DNA of 64,000 nt. Origin: CAUTYU01 sp963545205. Its GTDB lineage: Bacteria; Desulfobacterota; Desulfovibrionia; Desulfovibrionales; Desulfomicrobiaceae. The translations under genes and the position numbers were made by a program. Of this stretch, positions 34,029-42,748 are shown piece by piece (the stretch's first letter is position 1; the number at the start of each line of letters is the position of its first letter). Under the pieces are notes generated by a model. The model saw only the letters and a program-made list of their open reading frames with translations. It had not been told where the DNA came from and did not search any database. The stretch covers positions 105,908 through 169,907 of the forward strand of contig CAUUHW010000006.1 of the NCBI GenBank assembly GCA_963545205.1, in the 5' to 3' direction.

Positions 34029-35806
34029 TGGAGCGAAAGGTACTGTACGGGATTCCCGTTTCTTCTGGCATTGCCATTGGCCGGGCCTATTTTCTTGACC
34101 GTCAGCGTTTTGGCCGTGTCCACCGTGGAATTATTGCCAGGCCCTTTATTGAAAATGAAATTGAGCGGCTGGGAAGCGCCTTTGCGAAAACAGAAGCGGA
34201 ATTGCGGGCCATAAAAGAGCGTGTACCGGGGAATATGCTTGAACATGGCGCGATTCTGGATGCCCATCTGATGATTTTGGCTGATGAAAAATTTCGGCAG
34301 GGGGCGCGGGCTTACGTTGCTGAAATGTGCATGAACGCGGAATGGGCAATAGAAAAGGCAGTTGCCGATATTGCCAGGGTGTTTAACGCCATTGAAGACG
34401 AATATATCCGGGAGCGGGTACAGGACGTGCGGCTGGTCGCGGAACGCGTCCGGCGCAACCTGCCCGGTCAGCAAAAAGAAAAACGCGCTGTCATCTCAAA
34501 GGTTATTGTATTGGCCCATGATTTGACTCCGGCAGACACCATTGAACTTGAGACGGACAAGATTATGGGGGTGGCCACTGTGCTGGGTGGCAAGACCTCA
34601 CATGCCGGTATCATGGCCCGTGCCATGCAGATCCCGGCGATTGTAGGGCTGGACGGACTGGAAAACAGCGTTCCTGACGATACCATCATTATTCTGGACG
34701 GATTCAGCGGACGGATTATTGTTCACCCTGAAGAGGAAGAGCTGGCCCAGTACGCTGAAACAAATCAGAAATACGAGGATTTTCAAAAAGAGGTCGGCCG
34801 TTCCGCCGCGCTTGAACCTTACACAACAGACGGCTACCGCCTCGAGGTGCTGGGTAATGTTGACCTGATGGAAGACGTGCCGATAATCAAGGCCAACGGC
34901 GGCGAAGGAGTTGGACTGTACCGGACGGAATACGCCTATATTGGCCGTTTGGGATTTCCCGAAGAACAGGAACTTGTCAACCAGTATGAACGATTGGCCA
35001 GGGAACTTTTTCCGGCACCGGTTGTTGTCAGAACTATTGACCTTGGTTCCGACAAAATCGGTACCAGCCACGGCCGTGCTGAAGAAGCCAATCCCGCTCT
35101 TGGTCTGAGGGGAACTCGTTTTTGTCTGTGCTACCCTGATGTTTTCAAAACCCAGTTGCGCGCAATTATGCGGGCCGCCCTGACCGGCAACCTGTCTGTT
35201 ATGCTGCCCATGATTTCCGGTTTGAGCGAACTGGAGCATGTCAGAGAAATTTACTCTCAGGCCCAGGCTGAGTTACAGGCCGAAGGCACTCCTTTTCAGA
35301 CCAATATTCCTTTTGGCATCATGATTGAACTGCCCTCCGCGGTCTGGCTGGCGGAAGAACTGGCGCAAAAAGTTGATTTTTTCAGTATCGGCACCAATGA
35401 CCTTATTCAGTACACACTTGGTATAGACAGAACCAACAGCATGGTTTCGTATCTGTATCAGCCTTTGCATCCGGCTGTTGTGCGCAGTATGTATCATGTT
35501 GTGCGTGCCGCGAAAAAAGCGGATATTTCCGTTTGCGTGTGTGGCGAGATGGCTTCCAACCCGTATTGTCTGCCGATTCTTGTTGGTATGGAAGTTGACC
35601 AGATTAGTCTCAACCCGCACATGATTCCGACCAGCAAACGTATTGTGCGCGATTTTTCTTTTGTTCAGTGCCGTGACCTGTTTGAAAAGGTACTTGCAAA
35701 CGGTACAGTTGCTGAAAACAATCAACTGATGCAGGCTGTGTTTCAGGAGAAATTTCCCGAAGAAACGGATTTCTATGCGTCATTTTTAGACCCAGAAGAG
35801 ATGTGA
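34028..35806 (+). CDS. ptsI: PTS enzyme I (phosphoenolpyruvate-protein phosphotransferase)
   Basis: 592 residues. It has the N-terminal HPr-binding helical part, the swivelling phosphohistidine domain with GGKTSHAGIMARAM (His about 192), and a PEP-binding TIM barrel (GEGVGLYRTEY, LPMISGLSELEHV, IGTNDLIQYTLGIDR, VCGEMASNP). Transfers phosphate from PEP to HPr. Together with HPr and IID it forms a compact PTS block. Confidence 0.97.
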   Translation: MERKVLYGIPVSSGIAIGRAYFLDRQRFGRVHRGIIARPFIENEIERLGSAFAKTEAELRAIKERVPGNMLEHGAILDAHLMILADEKFRQGARAYVAEMCMNAEWAIEKAVADIARVFNAIEDEYIRERVQDVRLVAERVRRNLPGQQKEKRAVISKVIVLAHDLTPADTIELETDKIMGVATVLGGKTSHAGIMARAMQIPAIVGLDGLENSVPDDTIIILDGFSGRIIVHPEEEELAQYAETNQKYEDFQKEVGRSAALEPYTTDGYRLEVLGNVDLMEDVPIIKANGGEGVGLYRTEYAYIGRLGFPEEQELVNQYERLARELFPAPVVVRTIDLGSDKIGTSHGRAEEANPALGLRGTRFCLCYPDVFKTQLRAIMRAALTGNLSVMLPMISGLSELEHVREIYSQAQAELQAEGTPFQTNIPFGIMIELPSAVWLAEELAQKVDFFSIGTNDLIQYTLGIDRTNSMVSYLYQPLHPAVVRSMYHVVRAAKKADISVCVCGEMASNPYCLPILVGMEVDQISLNPHMIPTSKRIVRDFSFVQCRDLFEKVLANGTVAENNQLMQAVFQEKFPEETDFYASFLDPEEM

Positions 35807-35813
35807 GGAAACT

Positions 35814-36266
35814 ATGGCCGGTTCAGGTATAAAAATCATGGGGCAGAATAAAAAGGCCCGTCATTTATATGAATTTCTGGATACATACGAGGCTGGCCTT
35901 GTGTTGACAGGGTCAGAGGTCAAATCTCTGCGCGCCGGCAAGATCAGCTTTATGGACGGATACGTCCGTTTTCGCGGGGACGAAGCATTTCTTGTTGGCG
36001 TGCATATCGCGCCCTATGAAAATGCCGGATACGCCCAGCATAACCCGGAACGGGAACGCAAACTGCTGCTGCATAAAAACGAAATCAACTCCATGCGGGG
36101 CAAGGTGGAACAAAAAGGGCTGACCATTGTGCCGGTCAAAGTCTATTTGCGGGCCGGCCGGTTCAAGATCGAACTGGCCCTGGCGCGTGGAAAAACCACC
36201 TACGATCGCCGCCAGACCTTAAAGGAGCGGGCTGTTGCCCGTGACCTGGCCAGAGAGATGCGCTAG
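35814..36266 (+). CDS. smpB: SsrA-binding protein SmpB
   Basis: 150-residue partner of tmRNA in trans-translation. IKIMGQNKKARHLYEFLDTYEAGLVLTGSEVKSL contains the opening signature, followed by HIAPYENAGYAQHNPERERKLLLHK and GLTIVPVKVYL, with a basic C-terminal tail. It begins 7 bases after ptsI. No tmRNA gene was recognised in the window. Confidence 0.97.
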   Translation: MAGSGIKIMGQNKKARHLYEFLDTYEAGLVLTGSEVKSLRAGKISFMDGYVRFRGDEAFLVGVHIAPYENAGYAQHNPERERKLLLHKNEINSMRGKVEQKGLTIVPVKVYLRAGRFKIELALARGKTTYDRRQTLKERAVARDLAREMR

Positions 36267-36499
36267 ACATTTATCCGGCCAATCTCAAACGCATCATCTG
36301 TTTTGTTGCGCTGTTGCTTCAAGAGCTGCGCAATACTGTTAAGCATAAAGTAGAAAACCATGGAAAATATTCGTTTTACATTTTCACAGGAAATTCCCAA
36401 CCAATTTATTTATAATTTACCTGAGAGGCTTGGTTCTGGAGGTCTTACTGTCGAAAAATTTTTTTCAGGATTGTGTTTAGTGCACATGGATATACCACC

Positions 36500-36930
36500 T
36501 GATAAACCAAGGAATATGTATCGACAAAGGTTTGTTGATAAATCCGACCAACGCCTTTCAACGTACCAACATAAAATGTGTCTTGGGAGCCCAGATGGCC
36601 AAGATGGAAAGTTTCGATCTCTCATGAACTGCATCATCGTGTTTTTTACGTTCCAATGCCTGTACCTGAGACTCCGTCAAAATCAGATTTTCTTTTGCTG
36701 CTTTTTTCTCAAGGGCAAGTAATCTTTTTTTAACGTGCTCAAGTCCATGACGCAGCCAGATTGCGAACACCACCGGGAGCCCCCCCCGTTTTCGTAGTTC
36801 GTTGTTGGCTCGGACCTGCCCATGGGCAGGTTCCTGGATGGCGTGTACTCGACAACAGCCGTTTCTGTATTTTCGTCCACTCTGTTTTTGAGAGTAGGCT
36901 TTCTTCTGTTTTTATCTAAGGAGCCTCCCG
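36500..36930 (-). mobile_element. IS481-family transposase remnant, frameshifted
   Basis: Three consecutive pieces in different minus-strand frames read as one transposase N-terminus. They are SLDKNRRKPTLKNRVDE, then HGQVRANNELRKRGG with FAIWLRHGLEHVKKRL and ENLILTESQVQALERKK, then GHLGSQDTFYVGTLKGVGRI with YQQTFVDTYS. The order matches IS481-type DDE transposases up to the first catalytic Asp region (FVDTYS). The rest of the catalytic domain is missing. At least two frameshifts and a 3' deletion make it inactive. No terminal inverted repeats or target duplication were identified. Confidence 0.75.
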
Positions 36931-37306
36931 CCGTGCCGGAAAAAAAGGATTTATGCGCTGCCGTCTGATCCGGGCCAACGCTGAGGAGCAGGTTTTCCCA
37001 GATGACAGTTTTGAACTGGTAATAACAGATACTGCCCTGCACATGATTCCAGACTGGCAGGGAGCAATCAGGGCTGCTGCCCAACGTCTTGCTCCTCAGG
37101 GTGTTTTTGCGGGAGCCGTGCCAGTACCTGGTATTGATGAGAATTTTGACAGGGGCTGGAGCAAATATTCCAGCCGACCGCAATTTCACGCCCTGGCCAC
37201 AGATGATCTGAAAGCAGCCTGCCAGGCAAACAATCTGGATTTCACCCGCTTTGCCACCAACGGCGGCATGTTCTATTTTCAGGCAACGAAAATAGAAAAG
37301 ATTTGA
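36923..37306 (+). pseudogene. truncated class I SAM methyltransferase, C-terminal part
   Basis: About 118 residues from ATG 36953 (open back to 36920) matching the C-terminal half of a class I methyltransferase: LIRANAEEQVFPDDSFELVI (motif II/III region), ALHMIPDW, and a final sheet (MFYFQATK). The SAM-binding glycine motif and the first ~100 residues are absent. The missing part borders the transposase remnant on the opposite strand, so an insertion probably removed it. A ribosome site is not evident. Unlikely to be functional. Confidence 0.65.
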
Positions 37307-37390
37307 ATCGCGCCAGGTTTTTTCATTAAAAATCGGAATGCTAATCTGAGTTTTCAATGAAAGTTATGCGTTGGCCAGTTTGTTTTCCCG

Positions 37391-37879
37391 CTACGTATTG
37401 AGCTCAAGTTCCATGAACATTGCTCCTGCTCCATAGGCTTGATGCAGCGGTATGTTCGCGTTTTCAGAAAACCCCAATTGGCTCCAAAAAGTCCGCGCCT
37501 GTTGTACCGCTACAAGGGTGATGGTTTTGAAACCCTGCTTGCTTGCTCGCTCAAGAAGAGATTCGTACAGGCTTGTGCCCACTCTTTTTTTCCAAAATTG
37601 CGGAAAAACAGCCATGTCGTGTATGAAGAGGTTCGTGGTGGCGACAGGGGTTGCAATCTCTTCATGAAGCGGCGGGGCAGCGCAAGACTGCCAGGGGTGC
37701 GACAGGCAGCAGCCCAAAAGGTTTTCGTCATTATCTACGGCAACCATGCAGGTTGTCGGCGAAATAACACATTTTCTTCTCAGCACGGGTTCTGATTCCG
37801 GTTCTATGTCCGTATAGGCCTGTTGCTGAAGCGTAACGATTGCCTTCCAGTCGTTTTCTTTGATAGCACGTATTTTCAT
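37391..37879 (-). CDS. GNAT-family N-acetyltransferase
   Basis: 162-residue acetyltransferase. MKIRAIKENDWKAIVTLQQQ opens the fold. NLFIHDMAVFPQFWKKRVGTSLYESLLERA covers beta4 and the acetyl-CoA pyrophosphate loop (normally Q/RxxGxG/A, here WKKRVGTSL), then FKTITLVAVQQARTFWSQLGF. The substrate is unknown. Two methionines in the longer frame lie upstream, but ATG 37879 has GAGG ahead of it. It lies between two decayed genes, yet its own frame is intact. Confidence 0.85.
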   Translation of the reverse strand: MKIRAIKENDWKAIVTLQQQAYTDIEPESEPVLRRKCVISPTTCMVAVDNDENLLGCCLSHPWQSCAAPPLHEEIATPVATTNLFIHDMAVFPQFWKKRVGTSLYESLLERASKQGFKTITLVAVQQARTFWSQLGFSENANIPLHQAYGAGAMFMELELNT

Positions 37880-38190
37880 GTTTTTTCCTCTTACGAATTG
37901 GTCTGACAGAGATATGGTCTTTTTTTGAATGAAAAACAAGACAGAACGCACTGAAAAAAGAAAAGCTCGTTCTTTGCGTCTGGAACCAAAACGGGAGATT
38001 GACGTTTCTTTTTGTCATATTCGTTTGGTTCTGTTTTTTTGTGTATATACTAGAAGGTTATGTTTCTTCTTGCAATGACGCAGAATCGGAGTATGGCAAT
38101 TTTTAAAAAGTGATCCATTGGAAAATGAAAGCATGTTTTTCGTTGTCGGGAATAAAAAAATGAAATTTTGGTTCATGAATTAGGATAAAA

Positions 38191-38883
38191 ATGATGAAAA
38201 AAGTATTATGATTCGCAATATGTTTATTGTTTTTTGCTACGAATCTGAACGCGTTGGGCTGGCATCCAAATGATATTGAATGGATGGAGATTGATACTGA
38301 GAATGTGAGAGTGATATTCCCGAAAGGAACTGAAAAAATGGCCTTTCGTATCGCGGATATTATCAACCATATCAACGCGAATAATACATACTCCATTGGC
38401 GAGAGATTAAAAAAATTGACCTGATACTGCAAACCAATCAGGTCGTGTCCAATAGTTTTGTCACTCTGGCGCCATTTAGAAGTGAATTGTATGGTACGGG
38501 GTTTCAAAATAATCATTTTCTGAGTTCTGCTGACTGCTGGATATGCTTTCTTTGCATGAATACCGCCACGTGCTTCAATTTGTAAACTCGAACCAAGGGC
38601 TGACAAAGTTTTTACATTTCCTGCAAGGAGAAAAAGGTTGGGCAGTGGGGCTCAATCTCGCCTTGACGGGCTTTTTTAGAAGGTGACGCTGTTGTTGTTT
38701 TGAGCGAAGCCGGACGGGGCAGGTTTCACCAGGATTCGTACGGGGAGGAATTGTTTTTTGACAATACCCTGCTCGATCTTCTTCCGTTCAGTATTGGACT
38801 CAGGCAGTCTTTTCTTATTGACAGATATGACTCGCAAAAAAGGCAGAACTTTGAAGTTGTTTTCAACCTTGGGAGCGAGTAGG
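38191..38883 (+). pseudogene. broken secreted metallopeptidase-like gene with HEYRH motif
   Basis: Start ATG 38191/38194 follows AGGA and opens a signal peptide interrupted by TGA at 38209 (MKKVL, stop, FAICLLFFATNLNALG). The frame goes on with WMEIDTENVRVIFPKG and FRIADIINHINANN. A shift at an A7 run near 38409 gives IDLILQTNQVVSNSFVTLAP and FRSELYGTGFQNN. A second shift near 38535 gives LDMLSLHEYRHVLQF, a zinc-peptidase-like HExxH-type motif. A large internal part is then absent, and the last piece (LLDLLPFSIGLRQSFLIDRY, VVFNLGSE) looks like the end of a barrel or sheet domain. I compare it with large secreted peptidase-MA/TolB-like proteins from memory. Confidence 0.6.
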
Positions 38884-38924
38884 CTGCCCCTGCTGGCCGA
38901 GGCCCCTATTTTTTTGTTTGCGTC

Positions 38925-40172
38925 TTACCCGGTGTTTCGGGCCGCGTTCTGTCCGGCCAGAAATCCGGTGGCAAAGGCAGCGTGCAGGTTGTAGCCGCCG
39001 CTTTTGCCGTCAAGATCAAGAATTTCTCCGGCAAAAAAAAGCCCCCTTACCAGACGGGACTCAAGCGTATGCGGGTCAACTTCTTCCAGATTGACGCCTC
39101 CGCGCGTAAGCATGGCCCGTTTGAAACCGGGCGTGCCTGTAATGGTAAAGGGCATGTTTTTCAGCTGGTTGGTAATGGTTTTGCGTTTGGCGGTGCTGAG
39201 ACGGGCTGCCTGTAAAGTTGGCTCAACTTGCGCGCGTAAAAGGACATATTCAGCCAGGCGGGCAGGCAGCAGACCGGACAGCAGGGAAAGCATCTGTTTT
39301 TTGCCGTGTTGTGCTGCACGGCTTTGCAACAGGTTGTCCAGTTGGGAGCTGTTCTGATCCGGAAACAGATCAAGCAGCAGGGTTGTTTTTTGCTTTTCAG
39401 TCAGGGCTTTTGCCGCTACCCGGCTGATGTCCAGAATGGCCGGCCCGGAAAGACCGAAGTGGGTAAAAATCACATCGCCCTGTTCGCTGATAACAGCTCT
39501 GTCATTGACCACAAGACTTGCTTTTACCGCTGTCAGGCTCAATCCCTGCAGGAGCTGTATCGGAGCGTCTGTCGATAGCGGACTAAGAGCGGGCAGACAG
39601 GGAGTGACGCTGTGTCCCAGCTCACGAGCCAAGGCATAGCCGTCTCCGGTTGATCCTGTTTGTGGCCAGGACGCACCGCCGCAGGCCAGTATAACGGCGC
39701 GCGCCGCCAAAAAGGTGTTTTTCTTCCCCTGGTTACACTCTATGCCGCTGATGCTTCCATTTTCACGGCAAATTTTTGTAACAGCCTGGACGCATATAAT
39801 TTCGATATGTTCCTTTTTGAGTGCGCCCACCAGACAATCCACAATATCCCTCGCCCGTCCTGAAACCGGAAAGACTCTGTTTTTGTCTTCCTGAACCGTG
39901 GCAAGGCCGAGGTTTGAAAACAAGGCCAGCAATTTTTTGGGGCTTAGATTTTGCAAGGCCGGGCGTAAAAAATCGCCATGTTCAAAAAACGCTTCCTGCA
40001 TTTTTTTGACAGGCGCAAGGTTGGTCAGGTTACCCCGTCCATTGCCGGTCAGTGAAAGTTTTATGCCCGGTCTTGGCATTTTTTCCAGTACCAGACATTT
40101 TGTTTCCCGCGCGCCGTAGGCTGCCAGCAGGCCGGCTGGCCCCGCGCCGATAATCACGACTGGAACGCTCAT
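38925..40172 (-). CDS. BaiN/HI0933-type FAD-dependent oxidoreductase
   Basis: 415-residue flavoprotein of the HI0933/BaiN family. The N-terminal FAD motif is VVIIGAGPAGLLAAYGA, then GRGNLTNL, the internal CGGASWPQTGSTGDGY, FTHFGLSGPAIL, and the C-terminal FAD contact LFFAGEILDLDGKSGGYNLH. The family is widespread and mostly of unknown function; some members reduce bile-acid intermediates. I choose ATG 40172 (MSVPVVIIG) rather than the longer frame to 40229. It starts 26 bases after the metallo-beta-lactamase gene stop, so the two probably form an operon. Confidence 0.9.
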   Translation of the reverse strand: MSVPVVIIGAGPAGLLAAYGARETKCLVLEKMPRPGIKLSLTGNGRGNLTNLAPVKKMQEAFFEHGDFLRPALQNLSPKKLLALFSNLGLATVQEDKNRVFPVSGRARDIVDCLVGALKKEHIEIICVQAVTKICRENGSISGIECNQGKKNTFLAARAVILACGGASWPQTGSTGDGYALARELGHSVTPCLPALSPLSTDAPIQLLQGLSLTAVKASLVVNDRAVISEQGDVIFTHFGLSGPAILDISRVAAKALTEKQKTTLLLDLFPDQNSSQLDNLLQSRAAQHGKKQMLSLLSGLLPARLAEYVLLRAQVEPTLQAARLSTAKRKTITNQLKNMPFTITGTPGFKRAMLTRGGVNLEEVDPHTLESRLVRGLFFAGEILDLDGKSGGYNLHAAFATGFLAGQNAARNTG

Positions 40173-40198
40173 GCTTGTTCGCGCCGGATGCCCATCAT

Positions 40199-40945
40199 TC
40201 AGGCCGGGACTGTATCCATGCTTGCCCATTTGGGTTCGTGCAAAGGCAGGATATGATCAGCCATGGTTTTGGCCCTGAGCAAAATATCATAGGCCTCATA
40301 GGCGTCCACATGGGTACCGGGTGGGATAACTTCCATTTCCATACCCCTGATATTTGCCGGTGGATACAGATTTTCCAGGATGGTGCAAAAGCCGCAAATA
40401 AGCGCGCTGCCCCGTGGTGTGTCAACAAGGACGGACATCCCGCCTTTTGTGTGCGCCGGTGTATGAACCATGGTGATACCGGGAACAATTTCCGTGTCGT
40501 TCCTGATGGTCTGTATCTGGCCGTTTTCTTCTATATCTTCCAGAAAATCAGCCTGATAGCGGTGATCCAGCGGGTGCGGGTTGTGGATATCTTCCATTTC
40601 ATTCTCATGGATATAAAAAGTGGCATTGGAGCATTTCCAGTCATTTTCACAGTGGTCTCTGTGCAGGTGGGTGTGCAGCACAATATCAATATCTTCGGGT
40701 TTGAGTCCGTATTTGCCCAATCCCTCTTCAAAGGTATAGATTTTGCCGCCAATCCGTTTTTCCCTGTCTTCAGAAGCAATTGGGTTCATTTCTCCGGTAT
40801 CAACCAGAATTTTTTTATCACCGCCCTCAAGATACCAGCAGTAAATGGGGATTGTGTATGGTTCGCCGTACCCGTACTGAAAGGTCATCATGCCTTTGTC
40901 AAAAATCTTTGTGCCCATGACAATGGGGTGAATGGTATAGGTCAT
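40199..40945 (-). CDS. metallo-beta-lactamase-fold hydrolase, lactonase-like
   Basis: 248-residue MBL-fold protein. The zinc motif HTHLHRDHCEND is at residues 91-102, with the later TPAHTKGGMSVLVDT and HEPKW. It resembles the N-acyl homoserine lactonase-like subgroup, but members of that subgroup hydrolyse varied lactones and thioesters and no quorum-sensing gene is nearby. AAGGAG lies before the start. First gene of a two-gene unit with the BaiN-type flavoprotein. Confidence 0.88.
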   Translation of the reverse strand: MTYTIHPIVMGTKIFDKGMMTFQYGYGEPYTIPIYCWYLEGGDKKILVDTGEMNPIASEDREKRIGGKIYTFEEGLGKYGLKPEDIDIVLHTHLHRDHCENDWKCSNATFYIHENEMEDIHNPHPLDHRYQADFLEDIEENGQIQTIRNDTEIVPGITMVHTPAHTKGGMSVLVDTPRGSALICGFCTILENLYPPANIRGMEMEVIPPGTHVDAYEAYDILLRAKTMADHILPLHEPKWASMDTVPA

Positions 40946-41046
40946 TTCTTCTCCTTAGTGGCTGACAGGGGGCAGTCCTGAACTTGCCATGTCATCGTTG
41001 AAACCGGATTTGTCCTTTCTGAAAAAAAAAGGTAGGCTCCCCGCCT

Positions 41047-42738
41047 ATGAAATTCATTCCGTCTCAACTGCTTTTTTTCTTTGACAACAAGACCTGGCGC
41101 AAGAATTTTACCTCGCTTGCCCAATTTCTTTGTTTCATTCTTTTCGCGGTCTCCCTGTACTCTGTTCTCTTTCATTTTATCATGCTTTATGAAGGCAGGG
41201 AGTACAGCTGGTTGACCGGCTTGTACTGGACACTGACAGTCATGTCTACCCTGGGCTTTGGGGACATCACCTTTACAACCGATCTGGGCAAGGCTTTTAC
41301 CATTGTGGTTTTGTTGTCAGGAATCATCCTGCTGCTGGTCATGCTGCCTTTTACCTTTATTCAGCTTTTTTACGCTCCCTGGCTGGAGGCCAGAGACAGA
41401 CACCGGATGCCAAGGGAACTTCCGGCCTCTACAAAAGGTCATGTCATTCTCACCAGTCTGGAACCCATTGCTGAAAAACTGGTGGCCAAATTGCAGGAGA
41501 GAAAGATTGAGTATGTTCTGGTGATTGACGATCTAGCCCGCGCCTCGCAGCTGTTTAATGCCGGATACAAGGTCGTGGTTGGCGAACCTGATGATCCTGA
41601 AATCTATCATCGGGTCAGGGTGACGCAGGCGGCAATGGTTGTGGCTACAAATGACGATCTGCTGAATACCTCTATCGCTTTTACCATCAGGGGAATCTCT
41701 GCCGCCATTCCGATCGTGGTCAGTATTGATAATGAAAACTCTCTTGATATTCTTAATTTTCCCGGCAATACGCATGTCTTTCATTTTACCAAAATGTTGG
41801 GCCAGGCCCTGGCTACCCGGACAAGCGGTCTGGGCCGGGCTTTTAATATCATCAACCGGTTTGAGGAACTGCTGATTGCGGATATTGCCGCCAGCCAGAC
41901 ATCTTTGGACGGCAAGACCCTGCGGGACCTGGGAATGCGGAAAAAAATCGGGGCCACTGTGATTGGGTTCTGGGAAAAAGGCTGTCTTGTGCTTCCTCGT
42001 CCTGACACGGTTATTACCAAAAGAACCCTGCTGATTCTGGCCGGAACCCAGCAGCAGCTGGAAAATTTTGAACGCTGTTACGCCCTGCCTGAAACCAATC
42101 AGTCTGCTCTGGTTCCTGTTGTCATTCTTGGCGGCGGGCGTGTGGGAATGAGTATTGCCAGCACCTTGAAAGAACATGGAATGCGGGTGTGTATCGTGGA
42201 AAAACGTCCGGTTCCGCAGGATAACAGTGATTTCGTACAGGGCGATGCCGCGGATATCAAGGTGTTGGAAAAAGCAGGTGTTATGGAAGCGCGAACCGTG
42301 ATTATCACCACGCACAACGATTCCATGAATATTTATCTTTCTTTTTATTGCCGCCAGTTGCGGCCTGACATTCAGATCATCAGCCGGGCGAATAATCAGC
42401 GCAGCGTTGCCAAGCTGCATATGGCTGGCGCGGATCTGGTTCTTTCTTACGCTTCCATGGGCGCGAACGCTATCTTGAACGTCTTGCAGCCAGAAGAAAT
42501 TGCCATGCTCAGCGAGGGGTTGAACGTGTTTGTTCAGCCGGTTCCGGACAGTCTTGCCGGCAAGACCCTGATTGAAAGCCAGATCAGGGAAACAACCGGC
42601 TGTTCGGTGATTGCCCTGAAAGGACCGGCAGGAATGCAGGTCAACCCTGACCCGGCGCAGCCTTTACAAAAGGAGAACGCACTGATCCTGATTGGCATGA
42701 CCGAATCTGAACAGAAATTTCTGGAGATTTTTGCCTGA
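41047..42738 (+). CDS. potassium channel with tandem TrkA (RCK) domains
   Basis: 563 residues. Two TM segments flank a pore helix and selectivity filter TLGFGD (residues 68-73), as in 2-TM K+ channels. Two cytosolic RCK modules follow. The first (residues about 125-330) has a diverged nucleotide site, HVILTSLEPIAEKLV. The second (about 345-560) has a clear VVILGGGRVGMSIASTL dinucleotide motif, and each ends in a TrkA-C domain. It would sense a ligand such as nucleotides or Ca2+ to gate K+ flow across the inner membrane. Its stop is only 10 bases from the convergent mlaD stop. Confidence 0.93.
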   Translation: MKFIPSQLLFFFDNKTWRKNFTSLAQFLCFILFAVSLYSVLFHFIMLYEGREYSWLTGLYWTLTVMSTLGFGDITFTTDLGKAFTIVVLLSGIILLLVMLPFTFIQLFYAPWLEARDRHRMPRELPASTKGHVILTSLEPIAEKLVAKLQERKIEYVLVIDDLARASQLFNAGYKVVVGEPDDPEIYHRVRVTQAAMVVATNDDLLNTSIAFTIRGISAAIPIVVSIDNENSLDILNFPGNTHVFHFTKMLGQALATRTSGLGRAFNIINRFEELLIADIAASQTSLDGKTLRDLGMRKKIGATVIGFWEKGCLVLPRPDTVITKRTLLILAGTQQQLENFERCYALPETNQSALVPVVILGGGRVGMSIASTLKEHGMRVCIVEKRPVPQDNSDFVQGDAADIKVLEKAGVMEARTVIITTHNDSMNIYLSFYCRQLRPDIQIISRANNQRSVAKLHMAGADLVLSYASMGANAILNVLQPEEIAMLSEGLNVFVQPVPDSLAGKTLIESQIRETTGCSVIALKGPAGMQVNPDPAQPLQKENALILIGMTESEQKFLEIFA

Positions 42739-42748
42739 AAACAGCTCG

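Noticed and set aside
36267..36500. tmRNA gene next to smpB
   Set aside because: No tRNA-Ala-like ends or tag-peptide frame could be found downstream of smpB.
36360..36722. 120-codon open frame on the plus strand
   Set aside because: Mostly antisense to the IS481 remnant; no homology seen.
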